A stretch of 55,286 bases of DNA from CAYSUS01 sp964434165 (GTDB taxonomy: Bacteria > Planctomycetota > Planctomycetia > Pirellulales > Thermoguttaceae): the NCBI GenBank assembly GCA_964434165.1, contig CAYSUS010000048.1:1-55286 (forward strand), given 5' to 3'. The notes below the pieces were generated by a model. That model saw only the letters and a program-made list of their open reading frames with translations. It did not search any database and had not been told where the DNA came from. Positions 35,040 to 43,513 of this stretch are shown in pieces (positions within the stretch are counted from its first letter, which is position 1; each line of letters opens with the position of its first letter). Both the position numbers and the translations under genes were made by a program.

Positions 35040-37019
35040 CTACATCCGTTCCACCACGTCGATGCCCAGCAGCGAGAGCCCCTTCTCGATCGTCCGGGCG
35101 GTCAGGTCGCACAGCAACAGGCGGCTGGTCCGGATCTCGTCCGATGCGGCCTTCAGCACGGGGCAGTTCTCGAAGAACGTCGAATAGCGGTTTGCCAGGT
35201 CGAACAAGTAGGCGGTGAGCTGGTTGGGCCGGTAGTCGGCAGCGACCAGCTCCAGGGCCTCGGCAAACCGCAGCAGTTCCAGGGCCAAAGCGCGTTCGGC
35301 GGGCGTATCCAGACGAATCGGCGCCCCGCTGGCTCGCAAGGCCTCGACGTCCACGCCGCCCTTGCGGAAGATGCTCCGCACCCGAGCGTAGGCGTACTGC
35401 ATGTACGTGGCCGTATTGCCGTTCATGGCCAGCATCTTGTCGTAGCTGAACACGTAGTCGCTGGTGCGGTTCTGGGCGAGGTCGGCGTATTTCAGCGCGG
35501 CGACGCCCACGCGCTCGGCGATGCGGCTTCGCTCGTCGGGCGAGAGCTCCGCCCCGCCCGGCTTGGCCTCGTCGTTCTCCGCGACGATCTTCAGCGCCCG
35601 GCCTACCGCCTCGTCCAAGAGGCCCTCCAGGCCGACCGTATCGCCGGAGCGGGTCTTGAACGGCCGGCCGTCGTCGCCCAGCACCGTGCCGAAGCTGACG
35701 TGCTGGAGCTCGACGTCGCTGTAGCCCCACATCCGCGCGGCGGCGAACAGGTGCTCGAAGTGCATGCCCTGCCGGTGATCGACCACGTAGAGGATCGCGT
35801 CGGGCTGCCAGGTCTCCATGCGGTAGCGGATCGTGGCCAGATCGGTTGTGGCGTAAAGGAACGCCCCATCCTTCTTCCGCACGATCATCGGCACTTCCCG
35901 GTCCGGGAAGAAGACGCACACCGCCCCGTCGCTCGGGCGCGCGATGCCGCGCCGCAGAAGGTCCTCGACCACGCCGGGCAGCCGGTCGTGATAGAAGCTC
36001 TCGCCGAGCGTGTGGTCGAACTTGACCCCCAGCCGGCCGTAAACGCGACGGATCTCGTCCTCGCACGCGGGCAGGAATTCCTTCCACCGGGCCAGGTTTT
36101 CCGGGTCGTCGGCGTGCAGGCGGGCCGTCTCGGCCAGTACGGCCGATTCGATGTCGGGGTGGGCCCCGACAAGGTCCCCCAGGTCCGGCGAGGTCTCGAC
36201 CGCCGCGACCTTGTCCCGAAGGTCCTGCTCCTCCTCGCGAAGCTCGGCCAGGTCCCGCTCGAGGCGGCGGGCGAGCTGGGCGGCCTTCTTGTCGGGCTTG
36301 CCTTGCTTCGGTTTGGCGGCCAGCCGGGCTTGCTCCAGGTCGGCCTCCTTCCTGCCGATCCGCTCGGCGACGGCGCCGGACTCGAGCAGGCGCCGGGCCT
36401 CGCGATAATCCATCAGCCGCCGCACGAGCCGGTAGAGCCGGGCAAGCTCCGCGACCGGGTTGACCCGGTAGGCCTCACGATCGACGAAGTGCTTGTACCC
36501 GTACAGGATCATCCCGAACTGGGTGCCCCAGTCGCCGATGTGGTTGTCGCTGATCGTGCGGTGGCCGAGGAAGGAGAGCGTGCGGTACAGCGCATCGCCG
36601 ATCACCGTCGAGCGGATGTGACCGACGTGCATCGGCTTGGCCACGTTGGGGGCCGAGTAGTCCAGCACGTACGTGCGCGGGTTCTCGACCGGCGGGATCC
36701 CCAGGCGCGCGTCGGACAGCGCCCGGGCGAGCTGGGCGCTGAGCCAGTCGTTCCTGAGGCGCAGGTTGATGAAACCGGGCCCGGCCACTTCGGGCGGCTC
36801 GCATAGGTCGCTCACGTCGAGCCGGGCGACCACTTCGGCGGCCACCTCGCGGGGCGGCCGCCCGAGACGCTTGCCCAGCGGCATGGCGAAGTTGGCCTGG
36901 TAGTCGCCGAACTTGGGGTCCTGGCTCGGCCGGACCATGTCCAACAGCCCGACCGGATCGTCGCACAGGCCGGCGAGGGCCGCGCCGAAGCGGCGCTTGA
37001 CCTCAGGAAGGATCGCCAT
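35040..37019 (-). CDS. argS: Arginyl-tRNA synthetase
   Basis: 659 residues, class Ia aminoacyl-tRNA synthetase attaching arginine to tRNA-Arg. Seen: the N-terminal Add1 domain (GDYQANFAMPLGKRLG, the ArgRS-specific motif), the HIGH signature as HVGHIRS (131-137, after SAPNVAKPM), ISDNHIGDWGTQFGM, the loop GTVLGDDGRPFKTRSGDTV in place of KMSKS (normal for ArgRS), and the DALR anticodon domain (TYMQYAYARVRSIFRK to the end). A charged coiled-coil insertion at about 210-275 (DLEQARLAA to LRDKVAAVE) makes it longer than the E. coli enzyme. It overlaps the 3' end of rsfS by 17 bp, so they form an operon. Confidence 0.95.
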   Translation of the reverse strand: MAILPEVKRRFGAALAGLCDDPVGLLDMVRPSQDPKFGDYQANFAMPLGKRLGRPPREVAAEVVARLDVSDLCEPPEVAGPGFINLRLRNDWLSAQLARALSDARLGIPPVENPRTYVLDYSAPNVAKPMHVGHIRSTVIGDALYRTLSFLGHRTISDNHIGDWGTQFGMILYGYKHFVDREAYRVNPVAELARLYRLVRRLMDYREARRLLESGAVAERIGRKEADLEQARLAAKPKQGKPDKKAAQLARRLERDLAELREEEQDLRDKVAAVETSPDLGDLVGAHPDIESAVLAETARLHADDPENLARWKEFLPACEDEIRRVYGRLGVKFDHTLGESFYHDRLPGVVEDLLRRGIARPSDGAVCVFFPDREVPMIVRKKDGAFLYATTDLATIRYRMETWQPDAILYVVDHRQGMHFEHLFAAARMWGYSDVELQHVSFGTVLGDDGRPFKTRSGDTVGLEGLLDEAVGRALKIVAENDEAKPGGAELSPDERSRIAERVGVAALKYADLAQNRTSDYVFSYDKMLAMNGNTATYMQYAYARVRSIFRKGGVDVEALRASGAPIRLDTPAERALALELLRFAEALELVAADYRPNQLTAYLFDLANRYSTFFENCPVLKAASDEIRTSRLLLCDLTARTIEKGLSLLGIDVVERM

Positions 37020-37464
37020 CGACTTCCTTCCGCCAGTCGATCGGCGCGGCCGTGCCCCAGAGGTCCTCCAGCGCGTAGTAGGAGCGCGTGTCCTCGTCGA
37101 AGAGATGGACGACGAAGTCGCCGTAATCGAGAAGAATCCAGCGGCTCTCCCGGTAGCCTTCGATGCCCAGCCGGCGGTCGCCGAGCTCCTTCTCCATGAC
37201 CCGGTCGATCTCTTCGCTGATGGCGTGCAGTTGCCGGCGGCTGTTGCCGGTCGCGAGCACGAAGAAGTCGAACACCGAGGTCAGCTTGCGGAGGTCGAGG
37301 ACGACGATGTCGTATGCCCGATTGTCTTCCGCCACCTGGGCGGCGAGGGCCGCCCGCTTCAGCGCGGACTTGAGTCGGGCCGTGCTTGCGCCGGCGGATT
37401 TCAATTCCACTACCATCCCTCGCAGTTGGGCGTCCTGGGCGTAAACCGAGCCTGCTTTTCCCAT
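37003..37464 (-). CDS. rsfS: Ribosome silencing factor RsfS
   Basis: 153 residues; binds ribosomal protein uL14 and keeps subunits apart in starvation. The family core is clear: YDIVVLDLRKLTSVFDFFVLATGNSRRQL, EGYRESRWILLDYGDFVVHLFDEDTRSYY and LEDLW near the end. The N-terminal ~40 residues are longer than in E. coli; one of the internal Met codons could be the true start. Transcribed with argS, which begins inside its last codons. Confidence 0.92.
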   Translation of the reverse strand: MGKAGSVYAQDAQLRGMVVELKSAGASTARLKSALKRAALAAQVAEDNRAYDIVVLDLRKLTSVFDFFVLATGNSRRQLHAISEEIDRVMEKELGDRRLGIEGYRESRWILLDYGDFVVHLFDEDTRSYYALEDLWGTAAPIDWRKEVDGDPS

Positions 37465-37625
37465 TCTAACCTCCGCGCTCGGGGGCTTGGAAGGGCGGTT
37501 CGGGCGCCGAGCCCGCGGCGCCGCCGAGGCCGCCTCCTACGCAGAGGGGGCCCGCCAGGGACAGGTTCGCACGATGGGACAACCCGGGCGATCGGGCCGT
37601 CCCGGGTCGGCCTGCCCACGCCCCA

Positions 37626-37653
37626 TTGCTGACGCAGGCCGACGGCATAGAAT
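37626..37653 (+). promoter_or_regulatory. Predicted promoter for the Bcp-type peroxiredoxin
   Basis: TTGCTG (37626-37631), 16-bp spacer, TAGAAT (37648-37653), about 50 bp before the ATG. The same -35 hexamer and spacing recur before csrA. Confidence 0.5.
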
Positions 37654-37705
37654 ACCCCGCGTCAAGCGCGTTCCCAGACTTCCGCGTCACCCTCGGAGCA
37701 CTCCC

Positions 37706-38185
37706 ATGGCCGACTGGATCGAACCCGGAAAGAAGGCCCCCGACTTCACCCTGCCCGCCGACGACGGGACCAAGGTCAAGCTCAGCGCGCTTCGCGGCAG
37801 CCCCGTGGTGCTCTACTTCTACCCCCGCGACGATACGCCCGGATGCACGCGCGAGGCCTGCGCCTTCCGCGATCGTAAGGACGAGCTGAAAAAGCTGGGG
37901 GCGACGGTCCTTGGCGTGAGCACCGACGACGTGGCCAGCCACGAGGAGTTCCGCGACAAGTACCAGCTCAACTTCCCGCTGCTGGCCGACACCCAGCACA
38001 AGGTGGCCGAGAAGTACGGGGCGTGGCGCGAGAAGGTCCGCTTCGGCAAGAAGTCGATGGGCATCCAGCGATCGACCTTCCTGCTCGACTCCGACGGCGT
38101 GGTCCGCAAGGTGTGGAAGAGCGTCAAGGTCGATGGCCACGACGAGCAGGTGCTCGAAGCTCTCAAGGCCCTGAACGGGAAATGA
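37706..38185 (+). CDS. bcp: Thioredoxin-dependent peroxiredoxin, Bcp/PrxQ type
   Basis: 159 residues; reduces hydroperoxides in the cytoplasm. AHAP-type start APDFTLPADDG, then VVLYFYPRDDTPGCTREAC with peroxidatic Cys47 and resolving Cys52 five residues later, the PrxQ arrangement. GVSTDDVASHEEFRDKYQLNFPLLAD and RSTFLLDSDGVVRKVW complete the thioredoxin fold. The ATG at 37706 fits the family start; the longer frame from 37487 is not needed. Confidence 0.95.
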   Translation: MADWIEPGKKAPDFTLPADDGTKVKLSALRGSPVVLYFYPRDDTPGCTREACAFRDRKDELKKLGATVLGVSTDDVASHEEFRDKYQLNFPLLADTQHKVAEKYGAWREKVRFGKKSMGIQRSTFLLDSDGVVRKVWKSVKVDGHDEQVLEALKALNGK

Positions 38186-38223
38186 CCTCCCGGAGACTTC
38201 GGAAGTCCGGGCGAGCGGCTCCC

Positions 38224-39264
38224 TCACCCCCTCAGCCCAGTCTTGCGCAGCACGGCGCCCGCCGCGCTCCGCACGCGGCGCCGCAGCCACGCGGCGAAAG
38301 ACAGCAGCCTCCGCTCCGGCACGCGGCGGACGCGGCGACGCAGCGCGCCGAGTGAGGGTCCCGGCGCCTGGCAATGCCCCAACGAACCGCAGGGACTTCC
38401 GCAGTCTTCAAGACTGCGGAAGTCGGCTTCCCTGAAGCCGCTCCACGCCAGCCCGGCGCGCGTGAACAGGACGCGCGAGCTCGGCCGCTCGCCGGGCGCG
38501 GGCTCCGCGGCCAGCCGATCGAGCCCGCTCTGCCACCAGCTCCGCGGCGGCCAGCTCGGCGTGAAGTCCAAAAGGGCCGCGGCGTCCAGGCCCGGCGACG
38601 GGGTGTCGCTTCCGCCCCGCGCCGGTTCGACCAGCCAGAGCTGGCGGGGATAGGGCGAGCCCCGGTGGCCCGGCCACTCGGCCAGGCAGCGCGCGGTCCG
38701 CTCGGGCAGGACTTCCTCCAGGTACGTTCCGACGTGGCCGATCTGGCGGCGGATCGCTTCCACGCCGGCCCCGGCCTCGCGGGGGTCGGGCTGCTCGATG
38801 AAGATCCTCGCGGAGATCCGGCCCAGGCCACGGAGCAGCTCGCGGTGATCCCTGATCCAGTGCAGCACGGAGAGGCACAGCACGGCCTCGAAGCGCTGCC
38901 CGGCAGCGGCGAGCCTTCGCACCAGTTCCCTGTCCGCGCGGCAGACCAGCAGGCACACGCGGCGGCAGGCGTTGGACTGGAGCACCAGGCGCTGCACTCG
39001 GGCGGACCGCTCGTCGCCTTCCACGCTGGCCACGACGCAGCCGGGCCGCGACTGGCAGATGCGCAGTCCGAACCAGCCGAAGTTCGAGCCCAGGTCGAGC
39101 ACGCATCCGGTGTCCGGCAGATGCGGCGCCATCGCCTCAAGGCGCGCCTGGCAGTCGCGCGCCCCTCGCCTCACCGTGCGCCCGGCGATCACCACGTCCT
39201 GATAGACGCTCAGGTTGTGGAACAGGCGCGGGTCAATGGCGGGCTCCGTGTCCGATGGGCTCAA
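38224..39264 (-). CDS. Class I SAM-dependent methyltransferase
   Basis: 346 residues. Motif I is VLDLGSNFGWFGL (about 53-65), followed by VASVEGDERSARVQRL and AVLCLSVLHWIRDH as motifs II and III. The C-terminal part is Arg-rich and of low conservation. A perfect 29-bp palindrome (38395-38423) lies within the coding sequence near the 3' end. The start overlaps the stop of the HEAT-repeat gene as ATGA, so the two are coupled. The substrate is unknown; the FkbM-like N-terminus hints at a sugar or lipid methyltransferase. Confidence 0.72.
   Translation of the reverse strand: MSPSDTEPAIDPRLFHNLSVYQDVVIAGRTVRRGARDCQARLEAMAPHLPDTGCVLDLGSNFGWFGLRICQSRPGCVVASVEGDERSARVQRLVLQSNACRRVCLLVCRADRELVRRLAAAGQRFEAVLCLSVLHWIRDHRELLRGLGRISARIFIEQPDPREAGAGVEAIRRQIGHVGTYLEEVLPERTARCLAEWPGHRGSPYPRQLWLVEPARGGSDTPSPGLDAAALLDFTPSWPPRSWWQSGLDRLAAEPAPGERPSSRVLFTRAGLAWSGFREADFRSLEDCGSPCGSLGHCQAPGPSLGALRRRVRRVPERRLLSFAAWLRRRVRSAAGAVLRKTGLRG
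38395..38423. repeat. Perfect 29-bp palindrome inside the methyltransferase gene
   Basis: The arms ACTTCCGCAGTCTT and AAGACTGCGGAAGT are exact reverse complements around one C. It is read in frame. A related shorter inverted repeat (GACTTC/GAAGTC in a CCCG/CGGG stem) sits at 38189-38211 after the bcp stop. Confidence 0.75.
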
Positions 39265-40157
39265 GGCCGGTCAGCCTCGATTCGCTCGATGGCCCGGCCT
39301 GCCTCGGCGCGGACCTGCTTGTCCGAATCACTCTCGTGGACCTTGCGCAACGCGGGCAGGGCCTCCTCGGCCGCCGGGCCGATCTCGCCCAGGGCGTTGG
39401 CCGCGGCGTCGCGCACGTCGCGGTTCTCATCGGCCAGCGCCTTGACCAGAGTGGGGACCGCGTCCTTGGCCGCCGGGCCGATCTGGGCAAGCACAAGGGC
39501 AAACCTGGCGCGGATCGGAGAGGACTCCTTCTCCAGAAGATCGACCAGGACCGGTACGGCCGCGGTGGCCTTGGGGCCGAGCTCGCCGATCGTCACCAGC
39601 ATCGTGATGCGGAACTTGGCCGGCCCTTGCTCCAGCGTCTTGACCACCGCGGGCACGGCGCCTCGGCCGATCCGGGCCATGGCCGTGGCCAGCGTCATCC
39701 TCAGGAAGGCGCTCTTGTCGTCCGTGGCGGCGATCATCGCGGGCACGGCCGGGGCGGCCTCCGGCCCGATGTCGCCCAGGGCATTGGCGGCCGCCACGCG
39801 GACCATCAACTCCTCATGGCCGAGCGTATTGGCCAGCGCGGGGACCGCCGCCTTGGCCTCTGGCCCGGCGCCGCCCAACGCCTCCGCCGCGGCGATCCGC
39901 ACGTCGGCCGAAGCGTCTTCCAGGGCCAGCGTCAGGACGCGGATCGCCTGGGCCCGCTCGGATTCCGGGGCCTCCTCACGCGCCAGCAGGTCAACCCAGT
40001 GCTCCGCCGGCTTGCCCTCGTAGCGCCGGGCTTCCAACTCCGGAGCGGGCTCCTTCTCCGCGGCACCACCGGTGTTGCACACGGGGCCGAACAGGACGGT
40101 TACCAGCACCAAGCCAGGTAGCAGAAGAATCTCACGTCGCATCTTCAGAGTCCTCAT
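39261..40157 (-). CDS. Exported HEAT-repeat protein
   Basis: 298 residues. A signal or anchor segment (about residues 9-27, LLLPGLVLVTVLFGPVC, perhaps a lipoprotein given the Cys) is followed by about five to six HEAT/PBS-type repeats of ~37 residues with the recurring pattern VR.AAA.ALG.IGPEA..AVPAL (for example AAEALGGAGPEAKAAVPAL and AANALGDIGPEAAPAVPAM). It acts as a protein-binding scaffold outside the cytoplasmic membrane; partner unknown. Its stop overlaps the start of the methyltransferase. ATG 40142 is an alternative start. Confidence 0.82.
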   Translation of the reverse strand: MRTLKMRREILLLPGLVLVTVLFGPVCNTGGAAEKEPAPELEARRYEGKPAEHWVDLLAREEAPESERAQAIRVLTLALEDASADVRIAAAEALGGAGPEAKAAVPALANTLGHEELMVRVAAANALGDIGPEAAPAVPAMIAATDDKSAFLRMTLATAMARIGRGAVPAVVKTLEQGPAKFRITMLVTIGELGPKATAAVPVLVDLLEKESSPIRARFALVLAQIGPAAKDAVPTLVKALADENRDVRDAAANALGEIGPAAEEALPALRKVHESDSDKQVRAEAGRAIERIEADRP

Positions 40158-40247
40158 CGTCAGAGATCACCGTAGCAGGCATCCGCAACGCCGTCCGCCA
40201 ATCGTGGCAGACGTTCTCCGCAGTGCCGCCTGCCCTAGAGCGCCGCA

Positions 40248-41351
40248 CTACTTCTTGCCCTCCTGCCACAGGTCGGCGGTCCGCGACTTCACGTCGGGCA
40301 GTACGGGCAGCCTGGCGCTGGGGACCGGCTCGTACCAGAAAGTGGCCGCCGACCAGTCGTCGCTCGTCTCGGCCAGTCCGTTCTTCCAGGCGATCTGCTG
40401 GATCGTGATGCGGGCCTCCTTGCGCCAGGCGACCGGATCGGGCAGGTGCCAGCGGTACATGCTCACGAAGTCCTTCTCGTTCAGGCTGCATCCGTTGTAG
40501 AGGAACGGCGCGAGCTGCATGCCCCAGGCCAGACCCACGTAGTCCTCGCTGCCCGTACCGCAGATCGTGGGTAGCTCCTCGTCGCCGTCCATGTACACTT
40601 TGATCTCGCCTTCGCCCCACCACTGGCCGGGGTGCAGGTTGCGGATGCCGATCACCGACCCGAGAAACCGCCCCTTCTGCGATCGCTTGGGGAGCAGCTC
40701 GAAATCCTTCTTCTCGGTCGTGGGATTCTCGCGGCGGAACAGCACGTGCAGCCGGCCCACGTCCCGCGGGTGCTCATCGCCCCGCGTGTAGTCGATCTGA
40801 TAGAACAGCGGCACGGCCTTCTCGCCTTCGTTGGTGAAGGTCATCTTCGCCCGCTTGGCGAAGGGCATCGGCAGCCAGAGGTTGCGCCCGCCCGTCGGAC
40901 CGACCGAGTGGACCGCCGAATGGTACGACGTGATCTTGCCGTGGGCGAAGCCGAACAGGTCGCCGATCGGGCACTCGAGGCTCGGGTGTTCCTGGCCTTC
41001 CCAGTAGGCCCGGATGACGCAGGCCCGCTGCACGGCGGGCTCGCGCGCCGTGGTCATCCAGATGTGACGGATCGTGCCGGGACCCTCGATGTCGCATAGC
41101 TGCACGGTCTCGCCCGGCTTGATCTGGCGCGACGGCGACCCCTTGCGCCCGGGGCCCAGGTTGCTGGCGGCCTTGCCGCCCTCGCCCGGCGCGCCGGTCG
41201 GGTTCTCGAACGAAATCGACCGCGACAGCAGCCCGGTGTCCAACAGGTAGGGCCGGTGAACCAGGTCCGGAGTCTGGGCCGTGGCCGCGGGTAGGGTCCA
41301 CGCCAGGCAGGCGGCGGTGATCGGCAGCAGTCGCGCAAGGGGGCATCGCAT
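40248..41351 (-). CDS. Exported GH172 (DUF2961) family glycoside hydrolase
   Basis: 367 residues. Signal peptide cut near TAQ (residue 26). The GH172 core is recognisable: SRSISFENPTGAPGEGG near the N-terminus, IWMTT, the catalytic-region strings WWGEGEIKVYMDGD (Glu247/Glu249) and GTGSEDYVG (Glu269), and FHLPDPVAW-like near the end (here YRWHLPDPVAW). Characterised members are exo-acting fructofuranosidases or D-arabinofuranosidases, so the enzyme may cut furanosides outside the cell. An AGGAG ribosome site precedes ATG 41351. It heads a run with the HEAT and methyltransferase genes (90-bp gap). Confidence 0.85.
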   Translation of the reverse strand: MRCPLARLLPITAACLAWTLPAATAQTPDLVHRPYLLDTGLLSRSISFENPTGAPGEGGKAASNLGPGRKGSPSRQIKPGETVQLCDIEGPGTIRHIWMTTAREPAVQRACVIRAYWEGQEHPSLECPIGDLFGFAHGKITSYHSAVHSVGPTGGRNLWLPMPFAKRAKMTFTNEGEKAVPLFYQIDYTRGDEHPRDVGRLHVLFRRENPTTEKKDFELLPKRSQKGRFLGSVIGIRNLHPGQWWGEGEIKVYMDGDEELPTICGTGSEDYVGLAWGMQLAPFLYNGCSLNEKDFVSMYRWHLPDPVAWRKEARITIQQIAWKNGLAETSDDWSAATFWYEPVPSARLPVLPDVKSRTADLWQEGKK

Positions 41352-41503
41352 GGGTCGGCTCCTGTGCATCCTGGACAATGATTCGGTGCGAGCGCACGGC
41401 TACGCATCAGTCCATCCTGGCCCTCGCCGCCAGGGGCCGGCATTATAGCACGCCCCGAGCCGCGATGCGGTCCGTCGGGGACAGGCAAGCGGCGCGGGCC
41501 CCG

Positions 41504-42133
41504 TCAGACGCCCGTCTTCGGACGCTGCATGAGGCACGACCAGCCGAGATAGCCCTCCGTGTTCGCCGGGCTCTCGAAGCGGAACGGGCGAAGGTGCACG
41601 CACTGGAACAGCCGGCCGAGCTCGAAGCGGATCGCCTCCTCCGAAACCTGCGGCGGTCCGCCCTCCGCGGTCTCGCCCACGCTTCCGGCCAGCGTCAAGT
41701 AGTACGAGCCGGGCCGCGTGACGCGCCAGAGCACGTCGAGGAATCGCTCCAACTCGACCTGCCGGATGAAGTGGTAGAACCCCGCGTCGTACACGAAGTC
41801 GAACGGCTCGGTCTTCCGGGCGAACGAGAACACGTCGTCCAAGAGGAATCGGATGAGCACGCCCGCGCGCTGCGCCCGGCCCCGGGCCCGCTCCATGGCC
41901 GTGGGCGAGCTCTCCACGGCCGTCATCTCGAATCCCTGCGAGGCCAGATAAACCGCGTCGGCCCCCGTGCCGCATCCGATCTCCAGGGTGCTGCAGGGCT
42001 TGACCAGCCCCTCGCCGACCACGCGGACCAATTCGCCCGACGGGCCCCCGCTCTCCCACGGCGGCGTGCCGTCGCGATACTGGGCCTCCCAGTCGGGCAG
42101 TCGTCTCTTCTTCGATCGGCTCGTGCGGCTCAT
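41504..42133 (-). CDS. TehB/thiopurine-type SAM methyltransferase
   Basis: 209 residues. W(E)AQYRDGTPPWESGGPSGELV is the N-terminal signature of the thiopurine-methyltransferase-like family; motif I is TLEIGCGTGADAVYLA, then AVESSPTAMERA and FDFVYDAGFYHFI. Family members methylate small thiols, tellurite or halides, so a detoxification role is possible but the substrate is unknown. It is transcribed in the same direction as hemE, 130 bp downstream of its stop. Confidence 0.85.
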   Translation of the reverse strand: MSRTSRSKKRRLPDWEAQYRDGTPPWESGGPSGELVRVVGEGLVKPCSTLEIGCGTGADAVYLASQGFEMTAVESSPTAMERARGRAQRAGVLIRFLLDDVFSFARKTEPFDFVYDAGFYHFIRQVELERFLDVLWRVTRPGSYYLTLAGSVGETAEGGPPQVSEEAIRFELGRLFQCVHLRPFRFESPANTEGYLGWSCLMQRPKTGV

Positions 42134-42264
42134 GATAGGCCATTCTCGGCGCTCGCCGGGCCTTTTGCAAGCACGGGCGCAGTGGGACTCCTGCTGGCGA
42201 AACGTCCGGCCGGCTCGGCACCGTCGCGGTGGGGCGGGAAGGGGGCGTTAAGCCGGCTCGCGCG

Positions 42265-43326
42265 CTACCCGGCGCCAAGCTCGTGCACCGCCTCGACCAG
42301 CGCGATCGCGTTCTCGACGGGCGTCTGGGGGAGGACGCCGTGGCCGAGGTTGAAGATGTGTCCGGGCCGGCCGTCGGCCTGGTCGAGGATCTCCCTCGCG
42401 CGCCGGCGGATCTCCTCGCGGTTGCTCAGGAGCGCGACGGGGTCGAGGTTGCCCTGGATCGCGCGGTCGTGCCCGACCGCGCGCCACGCCTCGTCGAGTC
42501 GCACGCGCCAATCGACGCCGATCACCTGCCCGCCGGCCTGGCGCATCAGCGGCAGGAGGGCGGGATTGCCGGTGGCGAAATGGATCACCGGGGTGCCCGG
42601 CCGGATGGCCTCGACGACCGCCCGGCTGTGCGGCAGGACGTATCGACGATAGTCGTCCGGCCCCAGGCAGCCGGCCCAACTGTCGAAGAGCTGCACGGCC
42701 TGGGCGCCGGCTTCGATCTGTCCGTTGAGATACCGGGCCACCGCGCGGGCAAGCCGCTGCATCAGGGCGCTCCATGCGCCCGGGTCGGTGTACATCAGCG
42801 ACTTGGCTCTGAAATAACTGCGGCTCCCCCCTCCTTCGATGGCGTAGCTGGCCAGGGTGAAGGGGGCGCCGGCGAACCCGATCAGCGGGAGGTCGTCGCG
42901 CAGTCCCGCGCGGGTCTGCCGTACCGTCTCCGTGACGTAGTCCAGGGCCTGGAGGTTCTCCAATTCGGCCACGCGATCGACGTCGGACGCGCTGCGGACC
43001 GGGTTGCGGATCACCGGTCCATTGTCGGCGGTGAACTCCACGTCAAGGCCCATCGGCTCGAAGAGCACGAGCAGGTCGGAGAAGATGATCGCCGCGTCGA
43101 CCCCCAACCGCTCGACGGCCGTGAGCATGACGTCGGCACACAGGGAGGGGTTGCGGCAGAGCTCGAGAAACGACGTCTTCTCACGCACCGCCCTGTACTC
43201 GGCCATGTAGCGCCCCGCCTGGCGCATCAGCCACACGGGCACGCGATCGGCGGGCTCCCGCCGCGCCGCTTTCATGAAGGGGCTCTGGTCCCAGGCGGGG
43301 CGGCTCTCGAAGGGTGGGGCGGTCAT
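42265..43326 (-). CDS. hemE: Uroporphyrinogen decarboxylase
   Basis: 353 residues; removes four carboxyls from uroporphyrinogen III to give coproporphyrinogen III in heme synthesis. Hallmarks: PVWLMRQAGRYMAEYR (substrate-binding Arg and Asp region), IIFSDLLVLFEPMGL, LPLIGFAGAPFTLASY, LFDSWAGCLGPDDY and FNLGHGVLPQTPVEN near the C-terminus. ATG 43326 gives the expected family length; the open frame upstream is a shadow of the Cys-rich gene. No other heme genes are in the window. Confidence 0.95.
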   Translation of the reverse strand: MTAPPFESRPAWDQSPFMKAARREPADRVPVWLMRQAGRYMAEYRAVREKTSFLELCRNPSLCADVMLTAVERLGVDAAIIFSDLLVLFEPMGLDVEFTADNGPVIRNPVRSASDVDRVAELENLQALDYVTETVRQTRAGLRDDLPLIGFAGAPFTLASYAIEGGGSRSYFRAKSLMYTDPGAWSALMQRLARAVARYLNGQIEAGAQAVQLFDSWAGCLGPDDYRRYVLPHSRAVVEAIRPGTPVIHFATGNPALLPLMRQAGGQVIGVDWRVRLDEAWRAVGHDRAIQGNLDPVALLSNREEIRRRAREILDQADGRPGHIFNLGHGVLPQTPVENAIALVEAVHELGAG

Positions 43327-43453
43327 GGCAGGCGACGTGGGGCGCGTGAGGTCGATCGTTCCATGATCCGTGGAAGCGTTTCGACGTTCAAGGTCCGCCG
43401 GTGCCGAGACGAGGGTCCGCCGCTTTGGGGGGCGCGGTGTCGGCGCAATAAAA

Positions 43454-43491
43454 CAGGCCTGTCCCGGCCTTCCGGCCCGGACAGACCTGCT
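43454..43491 (-). terminator. Rho-independent-type terminator of the Cys-rich protein gene
   Basis: CAGGCCTGTCC and GGACAGACCTG pair around a GGCC-rich loop, and the minus strand continues TTTTATTGC. It lies just after the stop at 43514. Confidence 0.65.
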
Positions 43492-43513
43492 TTGATCGGC
43501 ATTTCTTGGCAGC

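Noticed and set aside
35640..35700. Missing KMSKS motif in ArgRS as a possible defect
   Set aside because: Arginyl-tRNA synthetases commonly lack a canonical KMSKS; all other signatures are intact.
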